A DNA stretch of 64,000 nt from Apiospora phragmitis (taxonomy: Eukaryota; Ascomycota; Sordariomycetes; Amphisphaeriales; Apiosporaceae): the NCBI GenBank assembly GCA_038363925.1, contig JAQQWL010000005.1, forward strand, positions 1,426,001 to 1,490,000, in the 5' to 3' direction. Shown here in pieces: positions 46,454-57,134 of the stretch. The notes under the pieces are model-generated. The model made no database searches. It was not told the origin of the DNA and saw only the letters and a list, made by a program, of their open reading frames with translations. The position numbers and the translations under genes were made by a program. Each line of letters starts with the position of its first letter. Position 1 is the stretch's first letter.

Positions 46454-47589
46454 TTGAGGGCAGATTGAAATAAGCAAGGATCGATATGATATTGAGGATG
46501 TAGGAACCGAGGGACCCAAAAGATCAATACAATTGCGGAAGCGTTGTTATACATCCTTCACCCCTCCCCTCCATACCTCGGCATCTCAAAGCACGTATGT
46601 GGCGAGGATTGGTTCATCCGGGCCCAGGCGAAGGGTAAAGTACACCTCGGCCAGTGGTTGCTCCGGACTGGAAGGTTACACCGAACGAAGACCATTTCCC
46701 TAAGGCAGGTTATGAACTGCCTATTTGATCGACATTGAAGCTTGAATACTTACCTCCCTTGTATGACGGGGTGAGCTACTTGCCATGACTTCGGACGATA
46801 CACTTATTAGTTATTTGTTTCGTGTGCAAACTGCAAGCATCTGTTAGCGTCAGAGGAAACGTCGACAGTTGACACCATGCAAGTCAATGCATCGCTTCAT
46901 GCGGTATGAAACTCTAAAGGCAAGGCCGCCTGGTGCGTAGCAGTTCGACTATTTGTCAGAGTCTCTATTACTGATGGGCCGCACACCTAGCCCCTTTTAA
47001 GCCTCACGACGGCCGACGCGGTCGTAGGCGGCAGACAGGGAATCAGTGCTATTTACCCTGTCATATTGTGATTCTCTTTATAATATATCCATCTCGTCCC
47101 TTCTTGCTTTCGTTTTCTCCGGATAGTTATATGATACTCGTATAACTATCATTGTCAACGAAGCTGGGTAGGAGGATCGGGATATCTTGACTTTGCACTG
47201 GAAACCTCCACCACCACGTTTCTATTTCGTAGTCACGTCGGTGCAGTAGAAGGAAAGCTCAGTCTACACATACTTGACCAAGTGAGTTACAACCTTTGAA
47301 TCGAACTTGCCGCTTGCTCTAACGGTAGTAACGTTTGTTAATTGTACTTGAGGCATAAGGCTGGTCCCCGACATGGCGTCGGTGACTAGATTGACGGTTT
47401 GCGTCAGTGGCGTCCTCCTGCAGGTTCAAACCGGGCGCAGCCATTAAGGTAATCTGAGAGATTTCCGACTACGTTGCCAGTATAATCATGTTTCCCCGGT
47501 AGCTTGCTTCGCTTAAACTCAATTAGCATCTCAAGAACCAAGAGTTCATCACGCTTTCCGCCACGCGACATATCCCCTATCACCTCCAG
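46454..47589. other. Divergent intergenic interval
   Basis: 5' flanks of the monooxygenase gene and of the HET gene. No supported gene; two short tRNA-like patches were examined and rejected. Confidence 0.4.
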
Positions 47590-50025
47590 ATGCAGGCGCG
47601 AGATGAAGAAGGCGATATCCATCCTCGCCTTTGCGATGGACGCCAACCGTGGAGCAGAATGCAGGACTTCCCGAAGCCATACTATCTGGCTTACGACCAG
47701 CTCTACACTAACAGACATTGTCTAATCTGCATGCATGTCCTTCCGGCAGTCAACACTCGCATTCCTGATTCAGTCCTCCAGTCTATCCCGCATTCTAGAC
47801 TTGGGGTGGATATCTTAGGCCCCATCGATATAAACGGTGTCGATAGCAATATCCTAGCCAGTGGTTGGGAACAAATTCGGGAAAAGCGTATCGCACAGAA
47901 CCTACCTCTGGGGATTTGGATAAGCCTCAACGTCTCGATTGAGCCAGAGCCAGACGACCCGACGCAAGCCGGACCAGGTCTTCATAGGTTGAGGACGACG
48001 CCCGTCGTCAGTCTAACAACCCGTTTACGAGCTTACTACACATGCGACGGCACATTGTCCGGGGTGGAAAATGGGGACGTACCCCATTTCGATACATCTA
48101 CTCTGAAAAGGCTGGCTTCGATTCTGCGAAGAAAGCCACGGGGCTCAATGCATGGGCAGAGCCGAGATGGCGTCCAAGGGTGCGTTCGCTAATTTCAGAG
48201 TCTGTGGCATCATCTTTTCTAACATGATAGTTCAATGGAGTAGAAAACATGCTTCCTGGCTTTCGTCTTATTGATACTCACTCCTGCAGCATTGTCCAAC
48301 CAGACACGCCGGTGCCTTTTGTTGCCTTAAGTTACATGTGGAGTTCAGGCGGTGCTGGTTCTTGTGATATCAAACTTGAAAAAGCCAAGATTTCGCTCCT
48401 CGAGAATCCAGGAAGCCTTACTGAAAGTAGGCTACCCAAGCTCATTCTGCATGCCATGTCTCTGTGCCGAGAGCTAGGAGAGGAGTTTCTCTGGGTCGAC
48501 CGGCTCTGCATTGTTCAGGACGACCAGGACCTGAAGTCCGCGCAGATTGAAGCTATGGGTTCAATATATCGTTCGGCCTCCTTCACTATCTTTGCAGCTC
48601 TCAACTCCCGGACGCCGGGTATGGGTCTGCCAGGCCATGCGGGGCAGGCCAGACGACCGTGGTCTTCTGCTTTTAGACCACCACTGGAGTACTACGACAA
48701 ACTCAAAGTCGTGATACCGAATGGGCTACGTGTCATCGTTGACCCATTGATGTGGAATCGACGGGGCTGGACCTTCCAAGAAAGACTCTTGTCGAAGCGG
48801 CTACTATTTATCACCGAGTACCAAGCTATTTTCCAGTGCTCCTCAGGAGTAGCCGAAGAGGAGTTGACGTGGGATTGGAACTACTCACGAATCCAGTCTA
48901 CACAAGAAACTGAATATGGCCGCAGAACCTCAACGAGATGGAACGACGACTCCACAACTCCACGATTTCCGGCAGAACCGGGGCTTCTCTTGATGCCTGG
49001 CCAGGTAGAAGACCAGTGGGACAACAACCAGTTTCCGCCAGATGTACCGACCTTTGCAAGCTACAAGCGCTCGGTAAAGGATTACAGCTCGCGTCAGCTT
49101 TCGCTTGAGACTGATATACTAAACGCGTTCAGCGGCGTCGCTAATGTTATGGCTACTGGATTTGGTTCGCGCATGCTCTTCGGTCTGCCAGAAAGGTTTT
49201 TGCCCCAATGTCTTTTATGGACCTGCGACGGTCCGTCTGTAGGGAGGGGAGATCGCATCACTATCCCAAGTTGGAGTTGGGCGTCATGTGCCAAGCCTAT
49301 AGACTACGGCTGGAACAGCAGCGACTTTGGCTTCGGTGAAGATGCTAACATGTGCAGTATTGTGCAATACTACTACCAGGATCCCGACGAGGGACTACGA
49401 GAGCTTGCAACCGAGCAACGATGGGATGCACCAAGAAACGACAATCGGTAAGCTCAGTGAGCTAGACGAGTTACCCCCCGTACAATATGGAAACATCCTG
49501 CCCGGAGAGTGTCGACCTAATCTGATTTGGCGCAATTCTGTCCACAACCCATGGCAGGCCGCTTCCCGTGCTGCACACGACAAAAAGACTATCAGTCTGG
49601 CCGCTGCGTTCCCCGGAGCACTGGTGTTCAACACAACTGTCGCCTCCTTAAAGATCGGGAACCTCAATGGCGAGGGCGATGCGGCAGAAGAAACACCCGA
49701 GAACGCGGATATCTGCAACGCCGCAAGAGAGAGAGTTGGGCGCCTTGCTAGGATGGGCCGCGACTGGATCCGCGCTCGGCAGAGCTCGGATGAAAACGAG
49801 AAAATGTTCGACTTCATTATTCTGTGCGGCAGTCTGGCGCCTTATGGACATCGCCAATGGCTCGTTCGGGGTGGGCAGTCCAAGTCCATATGGCAACTGC
49901 AGGGGATGCTCGTGGAGCGCCTGCCATATAAGCCCTTCATTGCCCGACGAGTGGATATTGGGATGGTCTCGGTGTGCCTATGGAATAAATGCAACCCTAG
50001 GTGGGAAACTGCCATCCTCTACTAG
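47590..50025 (+). CDS. HET-domain protein (heterokaryon-incompatibility family), two frame breaks
   Basis: The HET domain is clear: VPFVALSYMWSSGG, EEFLWVDRLCIVQDDQDLKS, QIEAMGSIYRSASFTIFAAL, and WNRRGWTFQERLLSKRLLFI. Upstream, one base too many near 48112 hides a typical pre-HET segment. Read one frame over, it gives KRWLRFCEESHGAQCMGRAE. An intron 48180-48243 (GTGCGT..GTAG) then joins MASK to ENMLPGFRLIDTHSCSIV. A second break at GGG 49423-49425 separates the HET domain from its C-terminal half (HQETTIGKLSELDELPPVQY to the stop at 50025). The C-terminal part has no named domain. The start at 47590 is a guess, because the first 150 residues do not resemble other HET proteins. HET-domain proteins trigger cell death on nonself recognition after hyphal fusion. 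It converges on the repeat-protein gene at 50728-53936. Confidence 0.8.
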
Positions 50026-50727
50026 ATTTCTATGATATTATAGTATGGAAATGAGATGGCCAAGTAGGTAGGCAGGATAGCTTAACATATCCCTTGTTGA
50101 TTTCACTGTGTATTGGGGTGACTTGCTCGTCGGTGGGAATGAGTCATTTCCTCGGTAGCAACTTGAGTTGGAGTCGACAGAAGGAGCGCTTTTCATCTTT
50201 TGGCTATGTACTTAGGATACAACATGCTCCCGTTAATAGACATACCTTCCCAAACAGTAGGAAATGTTGAAACGCCCTCTTACATACAGCAGAAACGTGT
50301 TTGGTTCCTAAAACGCATGCAACGACGGTAGATGAGGCTATTCCGCGTTATCACATATGTCACCGGTGAAATACGTAGAGGCGTAGGAAGATATACGAAC
50401 TACCCCTATTCTCAGACGCCGCGGGGTGGAATAGGGTTAGCTCGTATATTTCAGGGTAGCTCGCAAATCCACCCCGCCAGTCTTCGACCCGAGGCGCTAC
50501 CCAAGGGTGCAGTGGCAAGTGGCATGATGATCACTGTAGGTATTGCTGAATTATGACTACCCATTCAATATCTATTTATTAAAGTTATCTTGTTTTGGAA
50601 GGAATTAATTATCAGCTGTTGGCAGAGACAGTAAACATACTGACTCAAGCCCTCAGGCACGCTTATATCATGTCTACATACACCGGGGGGGGGATACCGT
50701 AAACCATGATAAGGTACTTTCCGACCC
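50026..50727. other. Convergent spacer with an imperfect hairpin
   Basis: Between the 3' ends of the HET gene and the repeat-protein gene; includes the inverted repeat at 50391-50449. No gene seen. Confidence 0.4.
50391..50449. repeat. 21-bp imperfect inverted repeat, 17-nt loop
   Basis: The left arm ATATACGAACTACCCCTATT (plus C) pairs with the reverse complement of GAATAGGGTTAGCTCGTATA (plus T), with two or three mismatches. The loop is GC-rich. Confidence 0.6.
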
Positions 50728-53700
50728 TCAGCTGGCATCGCTATCGCTGCTGGTAGTTGTTGTTGTGGTCGTCTCCGTAGTGCTTTCCGACTCCGACTCC
50801 GACTCACACGCAGCCGCCTTATTTTTATCTGCAACGCGGGCACTGCGATGCCTCCTCCTTCTTACGGGCTTCCACTGGGCCGTCTTCAACTTCCACATTG
50901 CCGTGCTTCGGCTGATGGACTTTCGCCAATTGCTGATACTGATGTTCCCGCCGTTGCTATTTCCCCTAATGGATGTGTAAGATATTGATATAGTAAGTTG
51001 AAAAAGATATGGAAAGTACACTTACCGACTTCTACCGCCTTGTGGGCTATTAGCATCGACGTCAGCATCACATTCCACCACCCCGTCGAGTTCTCTGACC
51101 CCCGGCAAGTACGTCCGCGTCATATCGCCGATTTGTCTGTTGAGCATCGATGGGGCGGCGGCAGCACCGGCGGCGGCTGGTGCTCTCTGCTGCTGCCCCT
51201 GAGCAGCGTTGTTGGCGTTTTGCGGGTTATTGTTGCCGCCGATCTCCCGTACGCCCGGGAGGTATGTACGGGTATTGTCACCTAGTTGCCGGTTTAGTAC
51301 CGAGGGAGCTGGAACTGGAGCTGCTACCGGTTTGGCAACGTTGTTGTTGCCGACGGCGCCGCCAGGGGTCTTCTCTCGTACGCCGGGGAGATAGGTCCGG
51401 GTGTTATCGCCCAATTCGCGGGCCAGCACCGAGGGCACAGCCACGTTGTTGTTATTCTTGTTGACGATAACAACCTTTCCTCCCTGGACACGGGAGAGGC
51501 GTGTACGGGTGTTATTCCCCACGCCCCGAGCTACTGCAACGGGCGCTGGTGCTGGCGCTGGTGCTGCTGCTACCTTGGCATTGTTGGCGACGACAACCTG
51601 CCGGGCGCCAAGAAGTTTCGTTCGCGCGTTGTCACCAACGCCCAGGGCGGCGAGGTTGTTATTGTTAACCTTGGAGGCTGGTGGCAGGTGCGCCGGTGCT
51701 GGTACTACAGCAGGAGCAGGAGCAGGAGCTACTAATAACGGCTTCCGGGATATCTGTTGTGCTCGTGGACTCTGCTTTTGCTGTGCAGGAACGATATTCC
51801 TGGAGATAAGAGAGCGGCCGCTGGTTGTGGGTTATTGCCGGGGTTGCGTGGCTGTTGCGGCGGTAGGGGCTTGGGGGCAGCCTTTGGCACTGCTACTGCT
51901 GGTTGTGGTGCTGGTTGCGGTTGCTGTTTCTGAAGTGCTGGCTGCTGCCGTGCTGACTGCTGCTGCAGTGATTGTTGTACTGGTGGCTGTTGTTGCTGTG
52001 GTTGTTGTCTTACAGCCGGCTGTTGTTGCTGTGGCCGTTGTTGTGGTACAGCTGGCTGCTGTTGATGTTGTGGTAGCTGCGGTACTGGCTGTTGCAGTCG
52101 TAGGGCAGGTGCCTTTGCAACAGCAAGATCCGACCTCGGTTTTGATGGGATTTGCGGCTGTGGCTGCGGTGATAGGGGATTACTTGTCGCTTTTGGCATC
52201 ACTGGAGCCGGCTTCGGGCTTAAGGGGTTCAGGGGCTGGGGTGCTGGTGATGATTTCTGCTGTAGTAATATAGGCCCTTTTGCAACAGGACCTGGCTTCA
52301 CTGGACTTCGCGGTGTTGATGCTACTGGAGGAGCTGCTTTCGGGCTCAAGGGAATCTTAGGCTGCGATGCCGGCACCGGTTGGTGCTGTTGCTGTTGCTG
52401 AGGGACAGACCCCTTTGCGGTATTAGGAACTGATCGTGAAATGGAGCCGCTGGGAGGTTGTTGTGGTGGTGATGCTTTGACTACAGATTGCTTTGCTGTG
52501 GGCGCCGTGGGCTTAGGACTGACATGACTATTTGGCTGCGCTGCCGGCGGTATCTTCGCAGAACTACCAGCTGTTGGGGGAGCTAGCCTTGGACCTGGTG
52601 TACTGCGTGGTTGCTGGGATACTTTTGGTGCTGATGGTGTTGCTACGGGAGTGGCCGGCTTCGGCTCGATAGAGTGTTTTGGTTGCGCTGTCTGTGGTGT
52701 TTTCGTGGAATTAACTGCAGTGGCCGAGGTTGGCTTGGGACTCGACTGTGATTTCGGCTGTGAGGGACGTGGTGGATTGTTGTTGGAGGTAACTGCATGG
52801 TTCCGGCCTGAAGAGTTGCGTGGTCGTGGTTTTGGTGAAGGTGGTTGGGTTAACATCCATGATAGTATGGATGGCCTACCCGGGCTCGGTGACCTACGGT
52901 ACCTTGACCGTCTTGATGGGCTAGATGGTTCTGGTGACTCTGAAGAGGACCTAGGTTCCCACCATGATGAGGATACTGACGAAGACCGTCTGATACTTGA
53001 TGGTCTAGGCGATCTAAGCGGTGTGGAGGGTCTGGGCGGCCGTGGTGGTAGAGATGGCCTTCGTGTGTTCGGCCGCTTTGATGATTCTCTCCTTTTTTTA
53101 CTTCTTCTCCGGGACCTGCGTTTTCGTCGGCGTTTGTCTGACGCAGACTCTCCTGTAAGCTTGTGGTATAGCGATACGACTGGTTTGAGCAACCCCGATA
53201 CCATCTTGCTTCTTGGCATCTTGGTGTTTGTCGGGACTCCAGGGGCAATAACAGACTGTGCTGCAGACCCAAGATTAGAATCTTTTTTGGGTACGGCCTG
53301 CAGACGACTTGTTCGAACCGCTCTAGTCACGCATGCAACAATCTCGCTGGGCAGCATGGGTTCAGCGTCCAGTGGATAGGGGTTGACGCTGCCGGATTCC
53401 GAAGACGTTGCATGCGACGGCGGAGGGTTGTGTTCGTTCACTTGCCGTCTTCTAACGTTATTTGTCGCGGCGTTGCTCGCTATACCCCCCCTTTCTGGCC
53501 AAGATCCAGGGTCTCGACTTTTCCCATTTCGTCTTCGTCTTCGCCTTTGCCTCCTTTTCACTCCATGTCTTGACCTCAATCGCCTTCCCCCAAGTTCCTT
53601 ACTCGACATCGTATTATCATGTTGAATCCTCGAAGGCGAACCAGCTTCCCGAAGCTGCGAACTCGGGATGATCCCTTGTCTCACAAGAAACCCCAGCGCT

Positions 53701-53936
53701 TCTTCAGTCGAGCAATTCTCGTCGTTCTGTTCCATCCACACTAGGACCCTATTGCGAACCGCATCGTGAGGCTCCGGATAGGCGGTGGAAGAGCCTGGGC
53801 CCCGCCGGCTCCGGTGGCGTGTTGGACTTGACTGTCGAGTTGTTACCTGCCGACTTCTGCGGGGTTTCGTTTGCTTGTATGAGTGCCGCCTCCGCTTCGA
53901 CGGCGGCCTACTCGGACTCCCTGTGGTGTGCTTCAT
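50728..53936 (-). CDS. Low-complexity nuclear-type protein with five novel C-terminal repeats, one frame break
   Basis: Exon 1 is 53936-51026 and exon 2 50965-50728 (GTAAGT..TTAG, 60 nt). One base is missing in the CCC corresponding to plus 51829-51831; with it restored the length is exactly 1050 codons. Start MKHTTGSPSRPPSKRRRHSY. The first 130 residues are basic, with one short helical-looking piece (AVRNRVLVWMEQNDENCSTE) and Arg runs (RRRKRRSRRRSKKRRESSKR) that resemble nuclear localisation and SR-like sequence. A long Ser/Pro/Gln domain follows, with repeated SPKP, QQPQ and PKA units. Before the end come five copies of a motif whose best form is LGDNTRTYLPGVRE. The last exon adds basic and Ser/Glu/Thr-rich sequence ending TTTTTSSDSDAS. 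No known domain. The gene converges on the HET-domain gene. Confidence 0.65.
51091..51645 (-). repeat. Five-copy protein repeat, core LGDNTRTYLPGVRE
   Basis: Copies from N- to C-terminus: GVGDNARTKLLGARQ (51645-51598), GVGNNTRTRLSRVQ (51530-51484), RELGDNTRTYLPGVRE (51420-51373), RQLGDNTRTYLPGVRE (51291-51244) and RQIGDMTRTYLPGVRE (51138-51091). Start-to-start spacing is 38, 37, 43 and 51 codons. Linkers are Ala/Pro/Asn-rich. Invariant positions are G, T/A-R-T and the following hydrophobic residue. The last three copies are nearly identical, the first two diverged. Confidence 0.9.
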
Positions 53937-54447
53937 TGACCCCTGGCAGCGGCCTGGTGATGTGCTGTTACTTAGACGTCCACCCTAAATCAGGAAATGC
54001 CAGCGGTCGGACAGTGGGCCTAATAGCATGCGCTTCTTTGACTTGAATCAGCTTTGAAAATAAGAAATAATGACTACTATGCACCTATCCGTTGTTGAAA
54101 AGCCAAGGGTATGACATAGATTATATCTTGCCTCATAGCGATATTCCATTATTACGCCGTGGACGTATGCCTCTTATTTGTATCAACACAGACGAGCTTA
54201 TTAGGGGAGATTGCTGTTCGTAGTAGCACAGTTTCGCGGGAAGGACTATGGTTAGTCACAATAAAGGTGTAGAGTCATTATGAATGCGATACGGTATGTG
54301 TCGTAGGGTACCACCATAGTGATGCGATCTATGATACAATCAAGTCTATAGCCAGGTTTTCTGTTTCATGTTTTAGCGACCCAAGCTGTATGTACAAACG
54401 TTTCGGTTTTCCGCAGCCTGCAATTACGTACTTTATCCCTCATCCTT
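53937..54447. other. Gene-free interval
   Basis: 5' flank of the repeat-protein gene and 3' flank of the Mic12 gene, which are in the same orientation. AT-rich; nothing supported. Confidence 0.4.
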
Positions 54448-55376
54448 TTACACCCCCCTGAGCAGAGTCTGATCCCGTTTGTCAACAGGGGTATATCGGT
54501 CGGCCAGAACCTCCTCCACGCTCTTGTCTGTCCAGCTGGGTCCCTCATATCGCTGTCGTAATGCCTGCTCCACTGGTGAGAACTGCTCGTCCACTTTGTT
54601 CTCCAGCTTCTCACCGGCCTCTCCAGCCTTTGTCTTGACGAAGCCGATTGCCTCCTTGCCCTTCTGGAAGCCGGATCCGAGAGCGCTGAAGATGGATCCC
54701 TTGGCCTCCTCGGCCTTCTGCTCGCCCTTGGTCACGGCTTCGGCACCGCGAGCCTTGGCATCCGCATAGGCGCTCTTGGCCGCCTTCGCAACGTTGCCCG
54801 CCTTCTCGCTCGCGGCGTCGCGGGCCCAAGCCGTCTCCCTGCGGGCCTCCTCCCGGGCGTCGCGGACCTTGGGCGCCACCGTCTTCCTCCCCTCTTCGCC
54901 GGCCTGCCCCGCCTCGGAGAAGACTCGCGTCCACAGGTGGCCCACGACGTCCTCGGCCTCCTCGCGCACCGCGGTCCAGTCCTTGTGCTGGGCCCAGCGC
55001 ACGGCGCCCTCGACCTCGGTGTTCCAGCGGTCCTTGGCCGTGTCGAGCAGGTTCTGGCGCTCGCGCGCCGCGAGCTCGGCCCGCGTGGGCGGGTGCACGG
55101 GGGGCAGCGGGTCGGTCAGCCCCGATATCAGGTCCGTCTGGGCGCGCAGGACGGCGGATTGGCGTTCGCGGTTGCGTTGGTGGGCTAGGACGGTCAGGTA
55201 GGCGACGCCCAGGGTCAAGGTGACGCCACCAGTCTATATAAGTCAAGATAAATAACTGTTAGCCTCGAGCGTTTCTGTTGTTTCATTGCAAGTATATCTT
55301 CGATACATAGGGCAGCACCCCAAGGTTGGGGGTGGGAGGGCATGACATGACGTACGAAGCCGGTGGTGAAGCCCAT
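54448..55376 (-). CDS. mic12: MICOS complex subunit Mic12
   Basis: Exon 1 is only 21 nt (55376-55356, MGFTTGF), then a 122-nt intron, then 55233-54448; 268 aa. The N-terminus MGFTTGF-TGGVTLTLGVAYL, followed by TVLAHQRNRERQSAVLRAQ, is the single membrane anchor and its basic flank as in fungal Mic12/Aim5. The rest is a long charged helix: RERQNLLDTAKDRWNTEVEG, AREEARRETAWARDAASEKA, KGKEAIGFVKTKAGEAGEKL. Mic12 is an inner-mitochondrial-membrane subunit that links the Mic60 and Mic10 subcomplexes at crista junctions. The tiny first exon is inferred from phase and from the Gly/Thr pattern characteristic of the family. Confidence 0.85.
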
Positions 55377-55929
55377 GTTGAGCAATTAGCTGGAGCGCAC
55401 AGCGGCGCGAAGATATTGGAACGGTTCAATTGAGGATAATTAAAGAAACACAACGAATGGAGTGACTGTCGCTATCGATTTGTGATTGAGGACCTAAAAT
55501 TGCCCTGAAAAGTGAGAGGTGGTAGGGACTGGCGACGTTGATCTCTGCAGGAAAGCAGGGATGACGTTTGACAGCAGAGATCGTAAAGTCGCTCTGCTTC
55601 TTTGGACGAGCTCCAGCTATTGACGAAATTCCCCGGGACGGTGGTCGCAATTGGCTGGGTCGGCCACCAAAAAGCCGGGATTGCAGGTAGCTCTCGGTCC
55701 GGCAGCGCTAAAAGCTAGGTAGGTACTGTACCTATCACATTGTACCCCCCAAAATTTTGGCTGGTGAGAGCCTCAATCAACCCCCATCGGTCCAATTAAG
55801 CACGGGTTTGCCGACAGACAGCCCAGCCTACACATCCTCATTCGACCAGCTGTCCAACCCGAACGAGGAATTGTTCGACTTTTCCAATTCACCAACGAAT
55901 ACGCTCGGAAGCGGTCCAGCAGAAACACA
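55377..55929. other. Divergent promoter region of Mic12 and bL17m genes
   Basis: 553 bp shared between the divergent mitochondrial-protein genes. It contains AGGTACTGTACCT, a perfect palindrome, at about 55722-55734. Confidence 0.5.
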
Positions 55930-56792
55930 ATGGCCGGCGGCGTAGTCAAATACCGCCACCTGTCGCGAGGCAGCGCCCACCGTCAGGCTCTCCTGCGCAA
56001 CCTGGTTACCTCCCTCGTCAAGCACGAGTCGATCCAGACGACATGGGCCAAGGCCAAGGAGACGCAGCGCATGGCCGAGAAGCTCATCACATTGGCCAAG
56101 CGGAACAACGAGACGAGTAAGCGGAAGGCCCACGGAATACTATATGTACGTAGCAGCTATGATTCCACTTTCCCAATTACAACAACACATGCTCTCGGCC
56201 AGGCAGGCTATAACCAAGGTTCTGTCTGTACAGAACCATATATATTCAAGATTTATAAAGGAATGATGGAACCAGTCGCCAGTCTGGTCTCCGCCAGCAT
56301 GCGAGGACGATAGTAGCAGAGGGGGCAAGAAAAGCTTACTGATATATATACCCTTTACCAACACCACAGACCCCCGACGACCTGATGCCCAAACTCTTCA
56401 CGGAGCTCCGAGAGCGGTACGCCGCCCGCCCGGGCGGCTACACGCGCGTGCTGCGGACGGAGCCCAAGTCGACGTACGACCAGGCGCCCTCGGCGATCCT
56501 CGAGTTCGTCGACGGGCCCAAGGACATGCGCTTCCACATGACGGCGGCGCGCGTGGCCAAGGACCAGCTGCTGGGCCGGCCGTTCAACAAGCTGACGCTG
56601 CTGAACCGCAAGAAGGTGACGCAGTTCCGCGGCGCCTCGGCCGGCCGCGCCGCCGGCAAGCAGGAGTTCAACGACATGGTCGAGCGAATGAAGGGGCTCA
56701 AGATGGTCACCAACGGCGTGGATATGCTGTCGGCGGCGGCGCGGCGTGCAGGAGCCGCGGGTGCGGAGAAGGGTCTGGAGAAGAGTGCGTGA
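55930..56792 (+). CDS. mrpl8: Mitochondrial large-subunit ribosomal protein bL17m
   Basis: Exons are 55930-56145 and 56370-56792 (GTACGT..ACAG, 224-nt intron); 212 aa. The L17 core is unmistakable: [60 protein letters not shown], then after splicing [20 protein letters not shown] and [20 protein letters not shown]. The C-terminal extension (about residues 120-212) is the mitochondrial-specific part seen in fungal Mrpl8. It sits near the peptide exit tunnel of the mitochondrial large subunit. The gene is intact and shares its promoter region with Mic12. Confidence 0.95.
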
Positions 56793-57134
56793 GCGGGTGA
56801 GTGGCGGCGGCAAGGCGGCGGCAGGCAGCGGACATGACCGGTCGAGGAGGTGAGGCTAGTGTACCTCCTCGTGGGCTCTAAATGTGAGATACGCTTCACC
56901 TGGTCGTTCAGCAGAGACAATATCTGGGACGATATCTGGGGCATTGTCAAGCAAGACTTATAAACTAAAAAAATACCAAGCACGCTGTACTATACACAAA
57001 CACCAAGCTACGGGGCTGCAACGGCCAGGGTTTCTGTACGAATTGAGTGTACATATTAAGACAAGACGATAGACTGCCTACATAGTGAACGTCCTATCAC
57101 CTTGAACTATCTTGTCAACTTATCTAAATCCGTT
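56793..57134. other. Convergent spacer
   Basis: Between the 3' ends of the bL17m and Utp25 genes; no feature seen. Confidence 0.4.

Noticed and set aside
47400..47450. GGTTCAAACC T-loop-like sequence
   Set aside because: No pairing T stem, D arm or acceptor stem around it.
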